Shown here: positions 59,292 to 64,000 of the stretch, one piece after another | Layout of the letters: every line of letters starts with the position of its first letter | Position numbering within the stretch: the first letter of the stretch is position 1 | Source of the DNA: Cognatazoarcus sp050303815 | Lineage (GTDB): Bacteria; Pseudomonadota; Gammaproteobacteria; Burkholderiales; Rhodocyclaceae | Direction of reading: 5' to 3' | Assembly (NCBI GenBank): GCA_050303815.1 | Contig: JBNLCM010000060.1 | Location: forward strand, 25,346-89,345 | DNA length: 64,000 nucleotides | The notes under the pieces: model-generated | The model's input: only the letters and a program-made list of their open reading frames with translations | Databases searched by the model: none | Told to the model about the DNA's origin: nothing | Translations under genes and position numbers: made by a program

Positions 59292-60605
59292 TCACGCTTC
59301 GGCGGCGTCCTCGGTGGTCTCGCTGAGGGTGGCCAGGACCTGGTCGACCCGGTTGCGATCCACATCCACCACCTCGAACAGCCAGCCGTCCCACGCGAAC
59401 CGCTCGGCCTTCTTCGGGATGTGGCCCAGCAGCGCCAGCACGAAGCCGCCTACCGTGTGGTAGTTGCCCAGGGCCTCGTCTGGCACGCTGCGGATGCCGA
59501 GTTTGTCCTTCATTTCGTCGAGCGGCAGCAGCCCGTCGAGCAGCCACGAGCCATCCGGGCGGCGCACCGCGAGCGCGTCTTCCGGGTCGGCCGCAGTCGG
59601 GCTCATGTCGCCCACCACCGTCTCCAGCAGGTCGCCCAGCGTGACGATGCCTTCGGTCTGGCCGAACTCGTTGACGACAAACGCAAAGGTGGTGCGGTGG
59701 GCGCGGAAGCTCGCCAGCAGGTCGATCAGCGTGAGCACGCTCGGCACATAGAGCGGCTGGATCATGGGTGTCTCGGCAAAATCGATCTCGCCCGCCAGCG
59801 CCGCCTGCAGCAGCGTGCGGCTCTCCGCCACGCCCACCGTGTTCTGCAGGCCCCCCTTGCAGATCGGGAACCGGGAGTAGGGCGCTTCGCGCAGCTTGGC
59901 CAGGTTCATCGCGCGGGCTTGCTGGAGGTCCAGCACCATCACGTCGGCCGCGGGCGTCATGATTGCCGCCACGCGGCGATCGTCCAGGCGGAAGACATTG
60001 CCCAGCAGGTGGCTCTCTTCGGGCCGGATGGCCCCCGCCCGCTCGCTCTCGTCGACGTAGGCCAGGATGTCCTCCACCCCCGCCACCGCCGGCGCCGAGC
60101 GCAGCGGCAGCAGGCGCAGCACCACGTCGGACGCCCACGACAGGAAATGGATGGCGGGCGAGAGCAGGCGGATGAACCACTGCATCAGCGGCGCCGCCCG
60201 CACGGCCACCTGCTCGGGGTAGGCAATCGCGATGCGCTTGGGGACGATCTCGCCAAAGACGATGGACAGCGCCGTGACGATCGCGATGGTGAGCGCCAGC
60301 GAGATCTCGTCCGTGACGCTACCCAGCGACGGTACGGCGCCGGCCACGACCTCTTCGAGGGAAGTCTTCATGGCCGATTCGCCGAAAATGCCCGCCATCA
60401 GCGACGCCGCGGTGATCCCGGTCTGCGTTGCCGCGAGGAAGCGGCTGGGCATTTCCTTGATTGCCAGCGCGACCCCGGCGCGGCTGTCGCCGGCCTCGAG
60501 CATCAGGCTGAGGCGCGCCTTGCGGGCAGAGGCCAGCGCCATCTCGGTGAGTGAGAAGACCGCCGAAATGGCGATCAGCAACAACAGTATCCAGAACGCA
60601 TCCAT
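59292..60605 (-). CDS. CNNM/CorC-HlyC family membrane protein with CBS domains
   Basis: A 437-residue protein. A DUF21 (CNNM) transmembrane domain (about 1-190, four hydrophobic helices) starts with FWILLLLIAISAVFSLTEMALASA. A CBS pair follows (about 205-330; RVAAIMTPAADVMVLDL). The C-terminal CorC_HlyC domain (about 345-430) is recognised by LLDGLLPLDEMKDKLG and YHTVGGFVLALLGHIPKKAE. Homologues are linked to Mg2+ or Co2+ export and were once called haemolysins. It is an apparently single gene. Confidence 0.9.
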   Translation of the reverse strand: MDAFWILLLLIAISAVFSLTEMALASARKARLSLMLEAGDSRAGVALAIKEMPSRFLAATQTGITAASLMAGIFGESAMKTSLEEVVAGAVPSLGSVTDEISLALTIAIVTALSIVFGEIVPKRIAIAYPEQVAVRAAPLMQWFIRLLSPAIHFLSWASDVVLRLLPLRSAPAVAGVEDILAYVDESERAGAIRPEESHLLGNVFRLDDRRVAAIMTPAADVMVLDLQQARAMNLAKLREAPYSRFPICKGGLQNTVGVAESRTLLQAALAGEIDFAETPMIQPLYVPSVLTLIDLLASFRAHRTTFAFVVNEFGQTEGIVTLGDLLETVVGDMSPTAADPEDALAVRRPDGSWLLDGLLPLDEMKDKLGIRSVPDEALGNYHTVGGFVLALLGHIPKKAERFAWDGWLFEVVDVDRNRVDQVLATLSETTEDAAEA

Positions 60606-60694
60606 GGGAACCCGCCGCGGGAGGAGTCATGCCGGGCACCGGCACAGGCCGGCTGGCGCGACGACATCGGCAACATAGCATGCCGCTCGAGGCC

Positions 60695-61249
60695 TCAGGC
60701 CTCTCCCTGGCCGCGGCGCCACAGCCAGGTGGTGCCCGCCGCGGCCAGCGCCACGACGAATGCCACTGCCAGAAACCACTTGAGCGAGCTGGCGGTGCCC
60801 GCCAGCGCCACGAAGAGCGCGCTGCCACCCGGCGGCCGCGCCAGCAGCGCGACATGCAGGGCGTTCTCGAGCAGATCGCAGACCGCCGCCAGCGGCAGCG
60901 ACCAGGACAGCGCGCGGGACCGGCGCGCGGGCCAGCGTGTGAACAGGGGGGTACGGCGCACCCACAGCCAGCCCATCACGCCATACAGGAACGGGTGCAG
61001 CCAATCGTAGGGCAGGTGGGCCCGGTAGCGGGCCAGCCCCTCCGGCCCCCAGGCCTGCAGCACGGACCAGAAGGCCTCGGCCGTGAAGCGCGTCTGCAGC
61101 ACGACGATGTTCGGCTCCAGCGGGCCGATCAGGCGTACGAGGTTGGCCTGGGACACGACGAATACCAGGGTCGCCAGCAGCGCCAGGCGCCAGCGGCCGG
61201 ATTGCCGGCGCGGCGTATCGGTGCGCTTCACGATGAATGTCACGGTCAC
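60695..61249 (-). CDS. Multi-pass membrane protein of unknown function
   Basis: A 184-residue protein from GTG 61249 (AAGGA site; GTG 61243 also possible) with about four to five TM helices. Conserved-looking segments include LPYDWLHPFLYGVMGWLW and AAVCDLLENALHVALL, a pattern seen in uncharacterised membrane proteins. There is no signal or catalytic motif. It is divergent from the transglutaminase gene. Confidence 0.65.
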   Translation of the reverse strand: MTVTFIVKRTDTPRRQSGRWRLALLATLVFVVSQANLVRLIGPLEPNIVVLQTRFTAEAFWSVLQAWGPEGLARYRAHLPYDWLHPFLYGVMGWLWVRRTPLFTRWPARRSRALSWSLPLAAVCDLLENALHVALLARPPGGSALFVALAGTASSLKWFLAVAFVVALAAAGTTWLWRRGQGEA

Positions 61250-61435
61250 GGCGTCCTTGCATGATCGTGGCGCGGCTGCGCCGGTCTGCGCAGCATGATA
61301 GCGGTGGCCAGCCCCGAGCCGCTGATCGCCGGATCGTCCCGCGGGCGGCGACGGGGCCGTGGTGATTCCGCTCGACATCGGCCGGTGCGTGGTGCCAAGC
61401 TCGCTCTGTGACCCCGCCCTCCAGGTCGCCCGCCC

Positions 61436-62263
61436 ATGCAATTCCGCGTTGAACACGAAACCCTCTATCGCTATAGCGTACCGGTGGGTCTCGCACCCCA
61501 TCGGTTGCGACTCGAGCCCCGGCCCGACGCCGGTCAGCGGCTCTCGCGGGCGCTCTGGATCGACCCGCTACCGGTCTCGCGTGTCGTGGAAACCGATGCC
61601 GCCGGCAACCAGAGCGTGGTCGTGAGCTTCGCGGGCACCACCTCCGCGCTGCGCGTGGTGAGCCAGTTTGTGCTGTCTACCCTGGCGTTGCCCCCGCTGC
61701 CCTTCGGCAGCCTGCCGGCCCTGCCATGGCCGCCCTGGGCGGATGAGGCCCTCTCCGCCTGCCTGGTCGAACCCCAACCCGATGCCGCGGTCGGCCGTTT
61801 CGCCGCCCGTATTGCCCACCAGGCCGGCTACGATGCGCTGGCCTTCCTTGATGCGCTTTGTCAGGCCCTGCAGGCCCGCACCGACCGCCACATCCGCATC
61901 GACGGCGACGCCCAGTCGCCCGGGCAGACCCTCGCCACCGCCAGCGGCGCCTGCCGCGACGTGACCGTGCTGTTCATGGCCGCCTGCCGCAGCCAGCATA
62001 TCCCGGCGCGCTTCGTCAGTGGCTACCAGGCCTTCGCCGATACCCACGATGGCCAGCGCTTCCTTCATGCCTGGCCCGAAGTCCATCTGCCCGGCATTGG
62101 CTGGCGGGGCTGGGACCCGACCCATGGCTGCCGCGTGAGTGACGACCACGTGGCGCTGTGCGCGGCACCGGGCCAGGCCGGCACCATGCCGGTGGAGGGG
62201 GGCTTCTACGCGAATGGGGTGACGGCGACGCTGGATTGCCGGGTGCACATTCAGACCAGCTGA
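61436..62263 (+). CDS. Transglutaminase-like cysteine protease superfamily protein
   Basis: A 275-residue cytoplasmic-looking protein. The N-terminal beta domain starts MQFRVEHETLYRYSVPVGLAPHRLRLEPR, typical of bacterial transglutaminase-like proteins. The catalytic triad is visible: Cys in ASGACRDVTVLFMAACR, His in FLHAWPEVHLPGIGW and Asp in GWDPTHG. Such proteins are often encoded near ATP-grasp or alpha-E proteins involved in peptide ligation; none is present here. The substrate is unknown. Confidence 0.88.
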   Translation: MQFRVEHETLYRYSVPVGLAPHRLRLEPRPDAGQRLSRALWIDPLPVSRVVETDAAGNQSVVVSFAGTTSALRVVSQFVLSTLALPPLPFGSLPALPWPPWADEALSACLVEPQPDAAVGRFAARIAHQAGYDALAFLDALCQALQARTDRHIRIDGDAQSPGQTLATASGACRDVTVLFMAACRSQHIPARFVSGYQAFADTHDGQRFLHAWPEVHLPGIGWRGWDPTHGCRVSDDHVALCAAPGQAGTMPVEGGFYANGVTATLDCRVHIQTS

Positions 62264-62646
62264 TCCGGCGATCCGCTGCTCAGGCGGCGCATCAATCCAT
62301 TTGACATTGTTTTGCATGCATCGCGTTGTGCCTCGGGCGGGCACCCGTTGCGGTCGTGGTGTCGCCCGCTTGCGGCCTCGATGGGCAGGCATGGCGCGGA
62401 ATGCCGTAGGCATGAAACATTCGCTCCGCTTCTCATCTGCTTGCGCATAATCAAACCAAAGACATAAGGCCATCCACTGTCCCGCGGGCAGGACGCCTTC
62501 ACGTCATCGAATAATTCCAATAGCATTGTTCGCGTCACTTGTCCGGGCGCTGGTTTACACGGCTGGAATGCACCCCTCGCGGTCCTCGCCGCCTCTGGCG
62601 TGGCTCGTCTGCGAGGTTTTCTACCGGAATGAACCAGGGCTCGACC
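62264..62646. other. Intergenic region before the filamentous haemagglutinin gene
   Basis: A 383-base stretch without a convincing gene on either strand, with a moderately AT-richer middle (about 62,400-62,560). It presumably contains the promoter and leader of the large exoprotein gene. Short TTGCGC and TAATTC-like hexamers occur, but I cannot assign a promoter with confidence. Confidence 0.5.
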
Positions 62647-64000
62647 ATGAACCAGCATCGCTATCGCCTGATCTTCAACCGTCACCGCGGCCAGTGGATG
62701 GCCGTGTGCGAGAGCGCGCTGGGCCGCCCCTGCAAGGGCGCGCGACGCACGGGCCGGTCGGCCGGCTGGCGCCGGGTACCGACGATGAGCGGGCTGGCGC
62801 TGGCCCTGTCGATGCTGCCGGCGGCCGGTACGGCGCAGATCGTCGCAGACCCGACGGCGCCGGGCCAGCAGCAGGCGACCGTGCTTCAGGCCGGTGGTGT
62901 GCCACTCGTGAATGTGCAAACGCCTTCTGCGGCAGGCGTTTCGCGTAACACCTACAGCCGGTTCGATGTGAGCGGGGACGGGGCAATTCTCAACAACAGT
63001 CGCGCTGGCGCCGTGACCCATCTGGGCGGCGCGGTGGCCGGCAACCCGTGGATGGCCCAGGGAACCGCGCGGATCATCGTCAATGAGGTGCGATCGGCTG
63101 ACCCGAGCCAGTTGCGCGGCCTTGTCGAAGTGGCGGGGGATCGGGCCGAAGTAGTCATCGCCAACCCGGCGGGCATCGATGTGGACGGGGCCGGCTTCAT
63201 CAACGCCAGCCGCGCCACCCTCACCACCGGCGCGCCGCGCTTCGAGGACGGCCGGCTCGCCGGCTACGACGTACGCCGCGGCACCGTGCGGGTGGGCGCG
63301 GGCGGGCTCGACGCCTCGGACACCGACTACGCCGAGATCCTCGCCCGCGCGGTCGAGATCAACGGCGCCGTGCACGCCAAGGACCTCACCGTCGTCACTG
63401 GCGCCAATGCGATCAGCGCCGACCTGGCCGAGATCCGCCCGACCGAGGGCGAAGGCGAGGCGCCGCTCTTCGCCCTCGACGTCTCTGAGCTGGGCGGCAT
63501 GTACGCCGGCAAAATCCGCCTGATCGGCACCGAAGCGGGCGTCGGGGTCAGGAACGCCGGTACCCTCGCCACGCGCGAGGGCGGCCTCGTGCTCGACAGC
63601 CGGGGCAGCCTCACCAACAGCGGGCGGATCGTCGCCGAAGCGAACCTCGAGATCGACAGCGGCATCGCCGTGCACAACGACGGCACGCTCCAGGCCCGGC
63701 GCAGCACCCGCGTCAGCAGCCGCGAGCGGGTCGAGAACAACGGCGTGATCGCCGCCGGCGAGGACGTCATCGTCCAGGTCGAGGCCCCGGGCGGAAGCAT
63801 CGAAGCCGGCGTCGACGCGCTCTTCATCGCCGGGATCGCGGAAGACGGCACGATCGGCGACGTGCTCGAAGGCAGTGCGGCGGAGCTCCTCGCGCGCAGC
63901 GAAGCCGTGCAGCTGTCGGCCGACGGACTGGTCTCGGTGCACGGCGAGCTCGTCGCCCGGGGCCAGGTCGAGATCCGCGCCTCGCGGATCGACGTGGGCG
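62647..64000 (+). CDS. Filamentous haemagglutinin/CdiA-type two-partner secreted exoprotein (N-terminal part)
   Basis: The first 451 codons of a large exoprotein, open to the window end. It begins with an extended signal peptide region (MNQHRYRLIFNRHRGQWMAV) followed by a second hydrophobic stretch (GLALALSMLPAAGTAQ). The TPS/haemagglutination activity domain then follows, with NTYSRFDVSGDGAILNNS, VVIANPAGIDVDGAGFINASRATLTTG and beta-helix repeats. Such proteins are exported by a TpsB/FhaC partner and serve as adhesins or contact-dependent toxins. The partner and C-terminal end are outside the window. Start ATG 62647; ATG 62629 is in frame. Confidence 0.9.
   Translation, partial: MNQHRYRLIFNRHRGQWMAVCESALGRPCKGARRTGRSAGWRRVPTMSGLALALSMLPAAGTAQIVADPTAPGQQQATVLQAGGVPLVNVQTPSAAGVSRNTYSRFDVSGDGAILNNSRAGAVTHLGGAVAGNPWMAQGTARIIVNEVRSADPSQLRGLVEVAGDRAEVVIANPAGIDVDGAGFINASRATLTTGAPRFEDGRLAGYDVRRGTVRVGAGGLDASDTDYAEILARAVEINGAVHAKDLTVVTGANAISADLAEIRPTEGEGEAPLFALDVSELGGMYAGKIRLIGTEAGVGVRNAGTLATREGGLVLDSRGSLTNSGRIVAEANLEIDSGIAVHNDGTLQARRSTRVSSRERVENNGVIAAGEDVIVQVEAPGGSIEAGVDALFIAGIAEDGTIGDVLEGSAAELLARSEAVQLSADGLVSVHGELVARGQVEIRASRIDVG

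Overview
The window is uniformly GC-rich (about two thirds G+C by eye), gene-dense and bacterial. Gene content points to a betaproteobacterium, most likely Rhodocyclales (Azoarcus/Thauera-like): a proteobacterial-type gshA beside gshB, a def-fmt / LysM-dprA-smg-topB neighbourhood, many c-di-GMP and PAS signalling proteins, hemerythrins, a multihaem cytochrome, and a nif-type ferredoxin-nifZ pair. The genus is an inference. No rRNA, tRNA, CRISPR or insertion sequence was recognised.

Layout. 1-1.5 kb: end of a branched-chain amino acid ABC operon (livG, livF). 1.5-9.4 kb, minus strand: Bcr/CflA efflux pump, comM, a small membrane protein, a Cache sensor kinase, htpX, fmt, def. 9.5-15.4 kb: LysM protein, dprA (start codon unclear), smg, topB (interrupted by an in-frame TAA) and a DUF924 protein. 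15.4-20.4 kb: FAD oxidoreductase, oxyR and a haem-binding GGDEF-EAL protein. 20.4-24.1 kb: orphan adenine methyltransferase, gshA, gshB. 24.3-26.6 kb: a tightly coupled operon of two membrane proteins, a seven-haem cytochrome and a bacteriohemerythrin. 26.7-29.4 kb: argC, a small secreted protein, a YkvA protein, apbE. 29.4-35.8 kb: beta-glucan cluster (GT-C membrane protein, GH17-GT2 NdvB-type synthase, GH17 membrane protein). 35.9-41.2 kb: MFS transporter, msrB, FeSI-type ferredoxin and nifZ behind a NifA/sigma-54-like promoter, a pseudo-receiver, a PACE transporter, murB, and an acidic protein ending in a terminator.

41.4-48.8 kb is the most unusual block: a sensory operon of a degenerate kinase (phosphoacceptor His replaced by Arg), a stand-alone receiver, a Tat-exported ABC-type solute-binding protein, a 1237-residue multi-PAS histidine kinase containing a canonical blue-light LOV domain plus a cysteine cluster, and an HD-GYP-like protein missing two metal ligands. 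A helix-turn-helix/receiver fusion faces it. The block suggests one circuit that integrates a periplasmic ligand and light or redox state.

49.5-51.9 kb is lower in GC and looks like acquired DNA: a GNAT gene followed by an attC-like sequence, then a small membrane protein, resembling integron cassettes without an integrase. 51.9-62.3 kb returns to normal: FAH-family hydrolase, two paralogous small secreted proteins, a DegP protease, a VOC protein, LysE, PAP2, a REC-HD-GYP response regulator, a DUF2502 protein, an Hsp20 gene with a sigma-32-like promoter, a CorC/HlyC protein, a membrane protein and a transglutaminase. The window ends inside a filamentous-haemagglutinin/CdiA-type exoprotein gene.
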